Below are positions 8,268-18,236 of a stretch of DNA of 64,000 nt, piece by piece. The notes beneath the pieces were generated by a model, which saw only the letters and a program-made list of their open reading frames with translations, made no database searches and was not told where the DNA came from. This stretch comes from Streptomyces hiroshimensis. GTDB taxonomy: Bacteria > Actinomycetota > Actinomycetes > Streptomycetales > Streptomycetaceae. The stretch covers positions 107,176 through 171,175 of the forward strand of contig NZ_BMUT01000014.1 in the NCBI RefSeq assembly GCF_014650335.1, read 5' to 3'. Position 1 is the stretch's first letter; each line of letters opens with the position of its first letter. The translations under genes were made by a program, and so were the position numbers.

Positions 8268-9800
8268 GTGAACACCCAGTCCACTTCTGTCTCTGTCCTG
8301 ATCGTCGGAGCCGGCCTCGGCGGTCTGTCCACCGCGCTCTTCCTCGGCCTGCACGGTGTGCCCGCGCTGGTCGTCGAGCGCCACCCCGGCACCTCGACGC
8401 AGCCGAAGGCCCGCGGCCAGATGCCGCCCGCCATGGAGGCCCTCCGGGCGGCCGGCCTGGAGAAGGAGTTCCTCGCCGCGGCACCCCCGGGGCGGCCCGA
8501 GATGACCATCGTCATCGCCGAGAGCGTCACCGGGCGCGTCCTCCACAGCATCACCGAGGCCATGCCCGACTTCGGGCTCTTCTCGCCCGCCCCCGTCGGC
8601 ATGGTGAGCCAGGAGCGGGCCGAGCCGCTGCTGGCCGCGCGAGCCGCCGGACTCGGCGCCGACATACGGTTCTCGACGTACCTGGAGTCGTTCACCGACG
8701 GGCCGGACGGGGTGACGGCCGTCCTGCGCGACACGGCCGGCGGCGAGACGTACGAGGTCCATGCCGCATTCCTGGTGGGTGCCGACGGCCACCGGGGCCG
8801 GATCCGCGAGGCGGCCGGCATCGGCACGCACGGTCGCGGCACGCTGGGGGAGAACACCAGCGTGCTCTTCGAGGCCGGCCTCGACCTGGTGCTCGACGGC
8901 GCCGCCGTGCAGATGCACTACCTGCAGAACCCGGAACTGCCCGGCGGATCGGGCGCCTTCGTGTCCACCGACACCCCCGGCAGGTACGTGGCGGCGGTGG
9001 AGGAGCCGACGGACGACGCGCACGCCCGCGAGCTCGTCCGCCTGGTCACCGGCGTTCCCGGCCTCGACGTGAAGATCCTCGGCAGCACCGTCTGGTCGAC
9101 CGCCTGCCGGGTCGCGGACCGCTTCTCGTCGGGCCGGGTGCACCTGGTCGGCGACGCGGCGCACGTCATGCCCCCGACCGGGGGACAGGGCGGCAACACC
9201 GCACTGATGGACGGCTACCACCTGGCCTGGAAGCTGGCGGCGGTCGTCCGCGGCCAGGCCGGCCCCGGGCTGCTGGACAGCCACGACGCCGAGCGCCGGC
9301 CCTTCGCGGAGTTCGTGGTCGAGCAGCAGTACGCGAACATGGTCCAGCGCACGGCACCGCACCTGGCCGACGACACCGTGGCCGAGCTCGTCGACGCCGC
9401 GAGCGCGCTGTTCGGCTACCGCTGCCCGGCAGGCGCGTTCCTCCCCGAACCGGGGGACGGCGTGCTCCTGGAGCACCCGGCCGCACCCAGCGGACGCCCC
9501 GGGGCCCGCGCACCGCACGTGGTGCTCGGCGACGGCCGCTCCACCCGGGACCTCTACGGCCGGGGGTTCGTCCTGCTCACCGGCAGCCGGGCCTGGCGCA
9601 CCGGAGCCGCCCGCGCGTCCGAGCGCCTCGGCGTCCCCGTCGCCGTCCCCACCCTCGACGGGGACTGGACCGGTGCGCACGGCGTCACCGCGTCCGGCGC
9701 GGTGCTCGTCCGGCCCGACGGCATCGTCGCCTGGCGCAGCGCGGCCGAGGGCGACCCCGGCACGGTCGAACACGCGCTGCGGACCGTGCTCGACCGCTGA
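8268..9800 (+). CDS. FAD-dependent aromatic monooxygenase (PHBH type)
   Basis: A 510-residue class A flavoprotein hydroxylase. The N-terminal VLIVGAGLGGLSTALFL holds the FAD-binding GxGxxG, and GDAAHVMPPTGGQGGNTALMDGYHL (about residues 294-318, shown here in summary) is the second FAD motif of the family. The last ~110 residues resemble the thioredoxin-like C-terminal domain of PgaE/TcmG-type polyketide hydroxylases. The GTG at 8268 follows GGGAGGG. It would hydroxylate an aromatic or polyketide substrate with NAD(P)H and O2. Probably controlled by the divergent MarR protein. Confidence 0.86.
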   Translation: MNTQSTSVSVLIVGAGLGGLSTALFLGLHGVPALVVERHPGTSTQPKARGQMPPAMEALRAAGLEKEFLAAAPPGRPEMTIVIAESVTGRVLHSITEAMPDFGLFSPAPVGMVSQERAEPLLAARAAGLGADIRFSTYLESFTDGPDGVTAVLRDTAGGETYEVHAAFLVGADGHRGRIREAAGIGTHGRGTLGENTSVLFEAGLDLVLDGAAVQMHYLQNPELPGGSGAFVSTDTPGRYVAAVEEPTDDAHARELVRLVTGVPGLDVKILGSTVWSTACRVADRFSSGRVHLVGDAAHVMPPTGGQGGNTALMDGYHLAWKLAAVVRGQAGPGLLDSHDAERRPFAEFVVEQQYANMVQRTAPHLADDTVAELVDAASALFGYRCPAGAFLPEPGDGVLLEHPAAPSGRPGARAPHVVLGDGRSTRDLYGRGFVLLTGSRAWRTGAARASERLGVPVAVPTLDGDWTGAHGVTASGAVLVRPDGIVAWRSAAEGDPGTVEHALRTVLDR

Positions 9801-9929
9801 TCGCGCTGTTACATCGTCCACATTGTGTATCGGGAAGGTAACCGGCTGAGGCTTTCGCGGAGCAGGCTCCGTACAGGGGGGTGATGGCCCTCGGGGAGGA
9901 ACCGGGGCCCACGACTGGGGGGATCTCCC

Positions 9930-10874
9930 ATGTTCCGCAAGAGCACTGCAGCGATCGTGACGTCGGCCGCCGCCGGAGCCCTGCTGCTCACCGCCTGCGG
10001 GGGCGGGGGCGGCGACGGCAAGGACTCCTCGGCGCCGGCCACCTCGGCCTCCGCCGGTGCCGCCGCCCGGGCGGGCGCCAACGCCGATGCCGGGTCCGCC
10101 GGGCAGGAGCTGAACCTGCTCAGCGGCACCGCGAAGAAGAACAACGCCCAGCCCATGACCGGCGACTGGGCGAACGAGCCCGGGAAGCCCGCCGTGAAGC
10201 CCGAGGCGCGGCGGTGGGTGCAGCTCTCCGCGTCCAAGGCGGGCGGCCTCGACCCGGTCGTGGTCAACGGCGCCGGCTTCACCCTCTACCGCTTCGACAA
10301 GGACACCGCGAACCCGTCGAAGTCCGCCTGCAACGGAGACTGCGCGGTCACCTGGCCGCCGGTCGTCGTCGCGCCGGGCGGCAGGATCTTCCTCGACGGC
10401 GTCGACAAGGCGAAGACCGGCACCGTCAAGCGGGACGACGGCACCCTTCAGGTCACCGTCGGCGGCTGGCCCGTCTACCGCTTCAGCAAGGACACCAAGC
10501 CCGGCGACACCAAGGGGCAGGGGGTCGGGGGCACCTGGTTCGGCGTCACCCCCGACGGCAAGAAGGCCGGCGGCACCGGCGCCGGCACAGGCACCGGCGG
10601 GAACAGCGGCAGCGGCGGCCCGCAGAACAAGCCCGCCACCAGCGTCGTCCTCTTCGACAACCGCAACTTCGGCGACCCCGCCCAGGGCCTGGCGGGCAAG
10701 GGCTGCCAGAACGTGGCCCGGGACAACGTCGCCTCCTCCCTCCAGGCGCAGGGCAGCCTGAAGATCTGGTCCGAGCGCAACTGCACCGGCAAGTCCAAGG
10801 TCGTCAACGGCGACGTCGCCGACCTCGCCGCCATAGGCTTCGACAACGACGTCTCGTCGGTCTTCTTCGGCTGA
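9930..10874 (+). CDS. lipoprotein with secreted repeat domain and crystallin-like C-terminus
   Basis: A 314-residue protein with a lipobox LLLTAC (modified Cys about residue 23) and a Gly/Ala-rich linker. The middle domain has the YRFDKDTANPSKSACNGDC/TWPP pattern repeated as VYRFSKDTKPGDTKGQG, diagnostic of the actinobacterial secreted-repeat lipoprotein family (Lipoprotein_15). After a Gly-Thr linker, the final ~75 residues (VVLFDNRNFG ... NDVSSVFFG) look like a beta/gamma-crystallin or SMI-type fold with two Cys. It would be anchored outside the membrane. The role is unknown; electron transfer and metal binding have been suggested for such repeats. Confidence 0.78.
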   Translation: MFRKSTAAIVTSAAAGALLLTACGGGGGDGKDSSAPATSASAGAAARAGANADAGSAGQELNLLSGTAKKNNAQPMTGDWANEPGKPAVKPEARRWVQLSASKAGGLDPVVVNGAGFTLYRFDKDTANPSKSACNGDCAVTWPPVVVAPGGRIFLDGVDKAKTGTVKRDDGTLQVTVGGWPVYRFSKDTKPGDTKGQGVGGTWFGVTPDGKKAGGTGAGTGTGGNSGSGGPQNKPATSVVLFDNRNFGDPAQGLAGKGCQNVARDNVASSLQAQGSLKIWSERNCTGKSKVVNGDVADLAAIGFDNDVSSVFFG

Positions 10875-10936
10875 TACGGGTAAAGTCGCGCTCTTCGGAA
10901 GCGCCGGCTTCCGGAGTCCGGAAGGCTGCGGCCACG

Positions 10937-11740
10937 ATGCATTCCGATCCGTCCCTCGACGCGGCACTCGACAGGCTCGCCGAAACGTTCCGCGGTATGA
11001 CCGCTCATCCGCAGGAGAGCAACTGCGAGTGCCACTGGGGCAGCGCGGAAGAGCTTGCACAGCTGAAGACGCCGGACACCGAGCTCGACCCCGATCTGCT
11101 GCAGCGGACGTGGTCGGCCGTCGACTGGAGCGACCATCCGCGCGTGCTGCGGCGCATCCTGCCGCAGTTCGCTGCGGATCTCGCCGACGGCCGTGCAGAG
11201 CCGGTCTTCGGTATGGAGGCGGTCGGGCGCTCCTTCGCCCGTGGCCACTGGCGGCAGTGGCCCGCCGAACAGAGCCGGGCGGTCGAGGAGTTCCTGCACG
11301 CCTGGTGGTCGTGGACGCTCACCGACCCGGCTCCCGCCGTGCCCGCCCATGAGGTCCTGGTCGCGGTGTCCGAGGCGTCCGCCACGATCACGCCCTGGCT
11401 GCGCATCTGGCAGTCCCTGCCCGTGCCCCACCCGGTGGCCGACCGGCACCTGACGGAGCTGGTGGACTCCTGGGAGTGCGACCTGCTGAGCGACATGCTT
11501 CCCTGGGATGCCTGGGACAACAGGGAAGCGATGCGCGACGAGCTGACGGCCTGGCTGGTCCGCCACGCTCCGGCCCGGCTCGGGGCCGACGGGGCCTCGC
11601 CGGACCTCCACGAGCGGATACGGCTGCTCGGTCTGCCCGCCCCGGCGCGCTGGGAGGATCCGTACTGGTCCCGCCGTCCGGCGGTCGCGGGCGTGTGGTG
11701 GCCGCCCGGAGCAAGCGGTGGCGAGTGCGGTGGCGAGTGA
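10937..11740 (+). CDS. conserved hypothetical protein
   Basis: A 267-residue soluble protein rich in Trp and acidic residues, with segments LRRILPQFAADLADG, VGRSFARGHWRQWP and LTAWLVRHAPARL. It has the feel of a widely conserved Streptomyces family of unknown function, with no catalytic motif, signal peptide or membrane segment that I can see. The ATG at 10937 lies 62 bp after the lipoprotein stop. The codon pattern is normal for the genome, so it is a real gene. Confidence 0.7.
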   Translation: MHSDPSLDAALDRLAETFRGMTAHPQESNCECHWGSAEELAQLKTPDTELDPDLLQRTWSAVDWSDHPRVLRRILPQFAADLADGRAEPVFGMEAVGRSFARGHWRQWPAEQSRAVEEFLHAWWSWTLTDPAPAVPAHEVLVAVSEASATITPWLRIWQSLPVPHPVADRHLTELVDSWECDLLSDMLPWDAWDNREAMRDELTAWLVRHAPARLGADGASPDLHERIRLLGLPAPARWEDPYWSRRPAVAGVWWPPGASGGECGGE

Positions 11741-11855
11741 CGAGGGTGGTCCTGGCGCACCCAGGATAGGCAGGGTCCTGGATCACCGTCCCGGCCGGGC
11801 GGAGAGTGGTCTTGCATCAACCACCCCTCGCGTAACAGATCCAGGAGCAGCACCC

Positions 11856-12617
11856 ATGAGCTACCCCGCCCTCGCCGCCCGCACCGCCGTCGTCACCGGA
11901 GCCGCCAGCGGCATCGGCACGGCCACCGCCCGTGCACTCGCCGCGAACGGTGCGCGCGTCGCCCTGATCGCCCGGCGCACCGAGCGGCTGGACGCGCTGG
12001 CCGCGGACATCACCGCCGCCGGAGGCCAGGCACTCGCCGTCACGGCCGACATCACCGACCAGGCCTCCGTCGACGCCGCCGCCAAGGCCGTGCACGACGC
12101 CTACGGCCGGGTCGACCTGGTGGTCAACAACGCCGGTGTGATGCTGCCCAACCCCCTCGCCGACGGCCGGATCGACGAGTGGACCCGCATGATCGACACC
12201 AACCTCACCGGCGCGCTGCGCGTCATCCGTGCCTTCACCGCCGACCTCACCGCGACCGCCGCCGACGGGCGCACCGCCGACCTGGTCAACGTCTCCTCCA
12301 TTGCCTCCCACGTCCTCTTCCCCGACTACGCCGTGTACGGGGCCACCAAGGCCGCCGTCACCCAGCTGTCCGCCGCGCTGCGCACCGAACTGGGCCCGCG
12401 CGACGTCCGGGTCAGCGCCGTCGAGCCGGGCCTGACCGACACCGAGCTCGGTGACCACGTGGACAACCCGGCACTGAGCGAGCAGCTCGGCGGGATGTTC
12501 AGCGCGATCCCCGCCCTCTCCGCGGAGGACATCGCCGACCTCGTCGCCTACACCGTCAGCCGTCCCCGGCACGTCAACCTGCGCCAGTCGGTCGTCCTGC
12601 CGACCCGCCAGGCCTGA
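11856..12617 (+). CDS. short-chain dehydrogenase/reductase
   Basis: A 253-residue classical SDR. TGAASGIG (residues 14-21) is the cofactor motif, NNAG lies at about 91-94, catalytic Ser at about 147, and Tyr161/Lys165 in YGATK. ATG at 11856 with CCAGGAGCAG upstream; the open frame reaches further but the SDR match begins here. The Arg-Arg after beta-2 suggests NADP(H) preference. The substrate is unknown. A strong hairpin follows, so it is probably monocistronic, with the downstream XRE gene as a possible regulator. Confidence 0.85.
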   Translation: MSYPALAARTAVVTGAASGIGTATARALAANGARVALIARRTERLDALAADITAAGGQALAVTADITDQASVDAAAKAVHDAYGRVDLVVNNAGVMLPNPLADGRIDEWTRMIDTNLTGALRVIRAFTADLTATAADGRTADLVNVSSIASHVLFPDYAVYGATKAAVTQLSAALRTELGPRDVRVSAVEPGLTDTELGDHVDNPALSEQLGGMFSAIPALSAEDIADLVAYTVSRPRHVNLRQSVVLPTRQA

Positions 12618-12661
12618 CGCTCTCCCGGGGCCGCGCGCCCGGGCGGTTCGCACGTGCTCGG

Positions 12662-12690
12662 TGAGCCTGGCCCTGACAGGGCCAGGCTCA
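12662..12690 (+). terminator. 13-bp perfect hairpin after the SDR gene
   Basis: TGAGCCTGGCCCT (12662-12674) pairs perfectly with AGGGCCAGGCTCA (12678-12690) around a 3-base loop, 45 bp after the SDR stop and 30 bp before the next start. The stability and position fit a terminator; as a perfect palindrome it could also serve the XRE regulator as an operator. Confidence 0.65.
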
Positions 12691-12719
12691 CCGCCGGTGC
12701 CACCAGGCACAATCACCGC

Positions 12720-13613
12720 ATGAGCACAACGATCGACCTCGGCGCGTTCCTGCGGGCCCGCCGCTCCCGTCTGCGCCCCGAAGACGTCGCCCTGCCGGAC
12801 TTCGGCGGCCGGCGCCGGGTCGCCGGACTGCGCCGCGAGGAGATCGCCCAGCTCGCGGGGGTCAGCGTCGACTACTACACCCGGATGGAACAGGGCCGCG
12901 TGCCCAACCCCTCGCCGTCCGTCCTCGACGCCCTCGCCCGCGCCCTGCGCCTGGACGAGGAGGAGATCCGGCACCTGCACCGCCTCGCCCGGACCCGTCC
13001 CGCGGCCGGGCGCACCCCCCGGCCCCGGACCGAACGGCAACAGGTGCGCCCCATGCTCCGGCTGCTGCTGGAGGAACTGCGGGACGTCCCGGCGATGGTG
13101 ATGGGCCGGCGCATGGACGTCCTCGCCTGGAACGCGGCCGCCTCCGCCCTCCTCGGCGACCTCGGGGCCAGGGAGCCCGCCGAGCGCAACATCCCCCGCA
13201 TCACCTTCCTCGACCCCGCCTCCCGGGACCTCTACGCGGACTGGACCGCCTGCGCCCGCGAGAACGTCGCCTACCTGCACCTGGAAGCCGGCCGGTACCC
13301 CGACGACCCGCAGCTGGCGAGCCTGGTCGGCGAACTGTCGCTGAAGAGCCAGGACTTCCGCCGCTGGTGGGCCGAGCACCCCGTCCAGGACAAGACTTCC
13401 GGCGTCAAGCACTTCCACCACCCCGTCGTCGGCGACCTGGACCTGACCTACGAGACCCTGCGGGTCGCGGACGATCCCGACCAGGCCCTGATCACCTACG
13501 CCGCCGAACCCGATACCCCCTCGCACGACGCCCTGCGCATGCTGCTGGCCTGGGCCGCCCCGACCACCACCCCGGCCCGCAAGAGCGAAGGCCTCGGCCA
13601 GGCCAAGCGCTAG
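12720..13613 (+). CDS. XRE-family regulator with MmyB-like ligand-binding domain
   Basis: A 297-residue protein. The N-terminal HTH shows RRVAGLRREEIAQLAGVSVDYYTRMEQGR (residues about 30-60), the invariant opening of this Streptomyces class. The C-terminal MmyB-like PAS domain has MVMGRRMDVLAWNAAASALLG and the LDPASRDLYADW/YPDDPQL pattern. Such proteins often control a neighbouring SDR or oxidoreductase gene, and here an SDR gene lies upstream. A second paralogue occurs at 30561. Confidence 0.86.
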   Translation: MSTTIDLGAFLRARRSRLRPEDVALPDFGGRRRVAGLRREEIAQLAGVSVDYYTRMEQGRVPNPSPSVLDALARALRLDEEEIRHLHRLARTRPAAGRTPRPRTERQQVRPMLRLLLEELRDVPAMVMGRRMDVLAWNAAASALLGDLGAREPAERNIPRITFLDPASRDLYADWTACARENVAYLHLEAGRYPDDPQLASLVGELSLKSQDFRRWWAEHPVQDKTSGVKHFHHPVVGDLDLTYETLRVADDPDQALITYAAEPDTPSHDALRMLLAWAAPTTTPARKSEGLGQAKR

Positions 13614-13675
13614 CCCGGAGCCGCCGGGCCCACGACGGACCGCCGGTGCCCGGCAGCCGGGCCGGCCGTCGCGGC

Positions 13676-15409
13676 TCAGTGGTCGTCGTGGTGCCTGTGG
13701 CCCGGGTGGCGGAGGCGCAGCCAGATGTCCCGGGCGCGGCGTCCGGCCTCCGTCCGGCTGTCGGCGACCAGTACCCGGGCCTCTTCGTGCGTCTCCACCA
13801 TCGGCCCCGAGCCGCGCAGCGGCTTGCCCGCCGTCTCGTGGAGGAAGAACGCCGAGACGAGCCCGATCACACCCGCCGCCATCAGGTAGTACGCGGGGAC
13901 CATGGCGTCGCCGGTGGTTTCGAGGAGGGCGGAGACCGCAAGCGGAGTGGTACCGCCGAAGAGCGACACGGAGATGTTGTACGAGACGGACAGCGCCCCG
14001 TAGCGCAGCCGGGTCGGGAAGAGGGCCGGAAGCGTCGCGGCGGCGGTGCCCGCGAAGCACACCAGCAGCAGCCCGAGGATCAGGCAGCCGAACGCCGGGA
14101 GGAGGGCCCCGCCGGCGCGGACCAGGAGCATGGAGGGGTAGGCGAGGGCGATCAGGGCGGCGCTGCCCGCCATGAACATGGGCCTGCGCCCCCACAGGTC
14201 GGAGGAGCGGCCCACGACGGTGATGGTGAGGGCCACCAGGACCATGGTGCCGAGGATGAGCAGCTGGGCGGTCGTGGCGTCCTTGTCCAGCGTCTCGGTC
14301 ATGTACGTCGGCAGGTACGAGGTGACCATGTAGCTGGTGACGTTGTAGACGACGACCAGCCCCATGCAGATCAGCACCGCATGCCAGTGCCTGGTGAAGA
14401 TCTCCTTGAGCCGCCCGTGCCCGGACTGGCGCGCCTGTTCGACTTGCTCCTCGCCGGAGCCGGAGCCTGCGGCGGAACCGGCGGCGGCACCCGACGCCCG
14501 GGCCCGGGCGGCCTCGGTCTGCGCGCGGAAGGCGGGCGTCTCCTCGAGCCGCATCCGCATGTACAGACCGATGAGCCCGAGGGGCCCGGCGACGAGGAAG
14601 GGCAGGCGCCAGCCCCAGTCGGTCATGCCGCCGGTGCCGAGGAGCGCGGTGAGCACCGTCACGAGACCCGAGCCGAGCGCGTAGCCGACGAACGTACCGA
14701 AGTCCAGCCAGCTGCCCAGGAACCCGCGGCGCGTGTCGGGCGCGTACTCGGCGATGTACGTGGTGGCTCCGGCGTACTCACCGCCGGTGGAGAAGCCCTG
14801 CACCAGACGGCAGATGATGAGCAGCACGGGTGCGAGGAACCCGGCCGTCGAGTAGACCGGCAGGAAGCCGACCGCGAACGTGCTCACCGCCATCATGATC
14901 ATCGTGGCGGCGAGCACCCGCTGGCGTCCGATGCGGTCGCCGAGCGGGCCGAAGACCAGACCTCCGAGGGGGCGGACGAGGAAGGCGGCCGCGAAGGTGG
15001 CGAAGGCGGAGATGACCTGGGCGCCGGGCGAGCTGGCGGGGAAGAAGACCTTGCCCAGGGTGACCGCCATATAGGCGTACACCCCGAAGTCGAACCACTC
15101 CATCATGTTGCCGAGCGCGGCGGCCAGCACCGCGCGGCGGACCTGGGGACGGTCGGTGACCGTGACGTCGGCGATGTCCAAGGACTTCTTGCGGCGCCGC
15201 AGCAGGGTGCGCAGCATCCGGTCGGTGGCTGCTGCGCCGCCGCGCGCAGGGACGCGGTGCCCGGGCTTGGGGGTCTTCCTGCGGTCGGGACTCACACTCA
15301 CCTGCCGGCGGGTCGGGGATCCGGTCTTGGAGGCCCTGAAGTCCTGAGGTCTCTGAGGCCCCTGAGCCCCTGGGAGGCTCTGTGGCTCCTGGGGCTTTCT
15401 TGTACTCAT
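13676..15409 (-). CDS. MFS transporter, metabolite:H+ symporter (ProP-like)
   Basis: About 577 residues with 12 predicted membrane segments. ALGNMMEWFDFGVYAYMAVTL and GDRIGRQRVLAATM are signatures of the MHS/ProP branch (osmolyte, dicarboxylate or aromatic acid symporters); ICRLVQGFSTGGEYAG is also typical. The ATG at 15409 gives a long polar N-terminal tail and has no good ribosome-binding site, so a start nearer the first helix is possible. The C-terminus is His-rich (HPGHRHHDDH). The substrate is unknown; proline/betaine is plausible from the family. Confidence 0.83.
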   Translation of the reverse strand: MSTRKPQEPQSLPGAQGPQRPQDFRASKTGSPTRRQVSVSPDRRKTPKPGHRVPARGGAAATDRMLRTLLRRRKKSLDIADVTVTDRPQVRRAVLAAALGNMMEWFDFGVYAYMAVTLGKVFFPASSPGAQVISAFATFAAAFLVRPLGGLVFGPLGDRIGRQRVLAATMIMMAVSTFAVGFLPVYSTAGFLAPVLLIICRLVQGFSTGGEYAGATTYIAEYAPDTRRGFLGSWLDFGTFVGYALGSGLVTVLTALLGTGGMTDWGWRLPFLVAGPLGLIGLYMRMRLEETPAFRAQTEAARARASGAAAGSAAGSGSGEEQVEQARQSGHGRLKEIFTRHWHAVLICMGLVVVYNVTSYMVTSYLPTYMTETLDKDATTAQLLILGTMVLVALTITVVGRSSDLWGRRPMFMAGSAALIALAYPSMLLVRAGGALLPAFGCLILGLLLVCFAGTAAATLPALFPTRLRYGALSVSYNISVSLFGGTTPLAVSALLETTGDAMVPAYYLMAAGVIGLVSAFFLHETAGKPLRGSGPMVETHEEARVLVADSRTEAGRRARDIWLRLRHPGHRHHDDH

Positions 15410-15463
15410 GGGCCGAAGTTTGCGGTTTATGCATTGAACCTCGTCCGGCCCCGCGGCGGACCT

Positions 15464-17725
15464 GTGACCCGCCCGGCGGCAAGTGCTACGTTGCGTGAGG
15501 TGTCGGGAGCGCAGCGTCATGCAGGGAGGCGTCGGAGACGCCATGCCTACGCGGTGCTGCTGGCCGCCGTCGCCGTCACGCTGCTGGCCGCGCTGTACGG
15601 GTACGGCGTGCGGGAACAGCTGTCCGTCGGGGGAGTCGAGCCGACGACGTCCGAGTCGGCGCGCGGCTCCGCCTGGCTGACCGCGCACTTCGCGGCCGGC
15701 CTGCCTCAACTGGTGCTGATCGCCGACGCCGCCGGCCCGGTGGACGGGGAGCGGGCGGCAGCCGAAGGCCGGCGCCTGACCGGGCGGCTCGCGGCCGACC
15801 CTGCGGTGGCGCACGTGACGTCGTACTGGTCGGGCGCGTCCCGCGAGCTGCGGTCCGCCGACGGCCGGGGCGGGCTGATCCTGGTCCAGCTGCACGGCCG
15901 GGAGCAGAGGCAGGTCGCAGCGGCCGAGCGCCTGGCAGGGAAGTGGACCGGCTGCTCCGGGCCGCTGCGGGTGACCGCTGCCGGCGCGGCGATGGTCCGC
16001 GTGGAGTTCCAACGGCAGGCCGAACGGGACCAGGAGCGGGCCGAGGTGTTCGTCGTTCCCCTGGTGGCCCTGCTGTTGCTGTTCGGCTTCCGCTCCGCCG
16101 TGGCCGCGGCCCTCCCGCTGGTCATCGGCGTGGTGTCCGTCATCGCGACGTCGGCCGTGATGCGCGCGCTGTGCGCCTCCATGCAGATGTCGGTGTACGC
16201 CTGGAACATCGCCGTCGCCCTGGGCTTCGGCCTGGCGGTGGACTACAGCCTGTTCCTGGTCAGCCGGTACCGCGAGGAGCTGGCGCAGGGCGCCCCCGTG
16301 CCCGGGGCCGTACGGACGGCGATGCGCACGGCGGGCAGGACGGTGGCGTTCTCGGCGGGCGTGGTCGGCTTGCCGATGGCCGCCCTGCTGCTGGTGCCGA
16401 TCCCCGTGCTCCGCTCCATCGCCGCCGGCGGTCTGGCGGCTGCGGCGCTCACCGCCGCCACCACGTTGCTGATCCTGCCCGCGCTGCTGACGGTGCTGGG
16501 CGAGCGGGTGCACCGGTTCGACGTCTTCGGCCGCTGGCGGCGGCGTCCGCGTCCCGGCGGCGACGGGCGTGGCGAGCTGTCCCGCTGGGGACGGTGCGCA
16601 GCAGCGGTGATGCGGCACCCGCTGCGGTTCGCCGTGCCCGTCCTGGTGCTCCTCGCCGTCTTCGTCGCCCCTCTCTCAGGGGTGCGGTTCGGGCTGTTCG
16701 ACGACCGGTCGATGCCCGCGGGCTCGGCGATCGCCCGGGCGTCCGCCACCCTGCGCGCCGACTACCCCGCGTACGAGGCGGTCAGCAACACGACCGTCGC
16801 GCTGCCCGGCCTGGATCCGGTCACGCGCAAGGCCGACCTCGACCGCTACGCGCACCGGATCTCCGGGCTGGACGGAGTGCTGCAGGTGCGGACCGCCGAC
16901 GGCGTCCATGTGCACGGGGGACCGTTCCTGCAGAGCCGCCGGGAGAGCGCCGTGTTCGGCAACGCCCACGGCACCTGGCTCAGCGTCTCCACCGCCGACC
17001 GGAGCCCCGGCCCCGAGAGCGGCGCGCTGGCCCGGCGGGTGCGTGCCCTGCCCTCACCCGTCCCCGCCCTGGTGAGCGGCCCCGGGGCCCGGCTCGCCGA
17101 CGTCCAACAGGCCATCGGCCACCGGCTGCCCTACGTCCTGGCCCTGGTCGTGCTCGCCATCACCACTCTCATCCTGGCGCTGACCCGCCACCCGGTGCTC
17201 GTCCTCAAAGCCCTCGTCCTCAACGTGCTGAGCATGGCCGCCGCCTTCGGCGCGCTGGTCCACATCTTCCAGCGAGGCCACCTCCGCTTCCTCGTCGGCG
17301 ACTTCACGGCCACGGGCACCTTCGACGCCCTGCAGCCGATCCTGGTGTTCTGCGTCGTCTTCGGGCTGTCCATGGACTACGAACTGTTCCTGCTGTCCCG
17401 GATCGTGGAGGAGTACCGGAACACCGGGTCCACCAGAGAGGCCGTCGTACGGGGCATGGACCGCACCGCCTCCCTGTTCACCCTGGCCGCAGCGACCCTG
17501 GCCGTGGTCACCTCCGCCCTGGCGACCTCCGACCTGGTCGTCCTGAAGTTCGCCGGAGTCGGGACCGCCCTGGCCGTCCTCCTGGACGCCACCGTCATCC
17601 GCGGCCTGCTCCTGCCCGCCGTCATGCAGCTGGTGGGCCGGGCGAACTGGTGGACGCCCGCGCTCCTCCGGCGGCGCGAGCCGAAAGCCGGCACGGCCGG
17701 CCCGGTGGACCCCACCACCGCGTAA
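15464..17725 (+). CDS. MMPL-family (RND) transporter
   Basis: About 753 residues in two homologous halves, each with a first membrane helix, a large extracytoplasmic loop and a five-helix bundle. GLAVDYSLFLVSRYREE and GLSMDYELFLLSRIVEE are the paired MMPL TM4 signatures, with Asp/Tyr for proton relay. GTG at 15464 follows GGCGGA; GTG at 15500 is an alternative. The family exports lipids, siderophores or antibiotics across the membrane. It is divergent from the MFS gene. Confidence 0.84.
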   Translation: MTRPAASATLREVSGAQRHAGRRRRRHAYAVLLAAVAVTLLAALYGYGVREQLSVGGVEPTTSESARGSAWLTAHFAAGLPQLVLIADAAGPVDGERAAAEGRRLTGRLAADPAVAHVTSYWSGASRELRSADGRGGLILVQLHGREQRQVAAAERLAGKWTGCSGPLRVTAAGAAMVRVEFQRQAERDQERAEVFVVPLVALLLLFGFRSAVAAALPLVIGVVSVIATSAVMRALCASMQMSVYAWNIAVALGFGLAVDYSLFLVSRYREELAQGAPVPGAVRTAMRTAGRTVAFSAGVVGLPMAALLLVPIPVLRSIAAGGLAAAALTAATTLLILPALLTVLGERVHRFDVFGRWRRRPRPGGDGRGELSRWGRCAAAVMRHPLRFAVPVLVLLAVFVAPLSGVRFGLFDDRSMPAGSAIARASATLRADYPAYEAVSNTTVALPGLDPVTRKADLDRYAHRISGLDGVLQVRTADGVHVHGGPFLQSRRESAVFGNAHGTWLSVSTADRSPGPESGALARRVRALPSPVPALVSGPGARLADVQQAIGHRLPYVLALVVLAITTLILALTRHPVLVLKALVLNVLSMAAAFGALVHIFQRGHLRFLVGDFTATGTFDALQPILVFCVVFGLSMDYELFLLSRIVEEYRNTGSTREAVVRGMDRTASLFTLAAATLAVVTSALATSDLVVLKFAGVGTALAVLLDATVIRGLLLPAVMQLVGRANWWTPALLRRREPKAGTAGPVDPTTA

Positions 17726-17772
17726 CGTAACCTCGCCCGTCAGGGGTCCATGACACGCAAGGAGGCAGCCGC

Positions 17773-18236
17773 GTGAAGGGGACATTCGAGGCGGTCACCG
17801 GGGACGCATGCCCGCCCGCGGGGAACGCTTCCGAGCGAGCGTCCGCGGTGCGCGAGGCGATGGAAGGGCTGCTGCAGATCCGGCGGCTGATGAACGGTCA
17901 CCTCACGGAGCCGTTGTCCGGCCCCGCCGACTGGGAGCGGCGTCAGCCCGTGCGCGCCGTCGCCCTCATCCTCGAAGCCGCGGGCATCCCTCCCTCCGCC
18001 CTCGACGCCGAGGGGCGGCGTTGTGCGACCGGCTACTGCGTCCGTCCCGGCGAGCAGCCGGGGACCGTACGGGTCGAATGGCTCGGCCCGCCCGGCAGCG
18101 GGGCGGCCGCTCGACAGCACGAGGCCCTTCAGCGGTGCGCCCGCGCCCTGGAGGACGCGGGGTGGCCGGCGCTGGAGTATCGCGGGGCACGCAAGCAGCG
18201 CTGGCTGGAAGCCGAGCCCCTCGTTCAGCGGGGGCG

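Noticed and set aside
13367..15463. In-frame upstream extension of the MMPL gene
   Set aside because: It overlaps the end of the XRE gene and runs antisense to the MFS transporter; residues are low complexity and the family match begins only after 15464.
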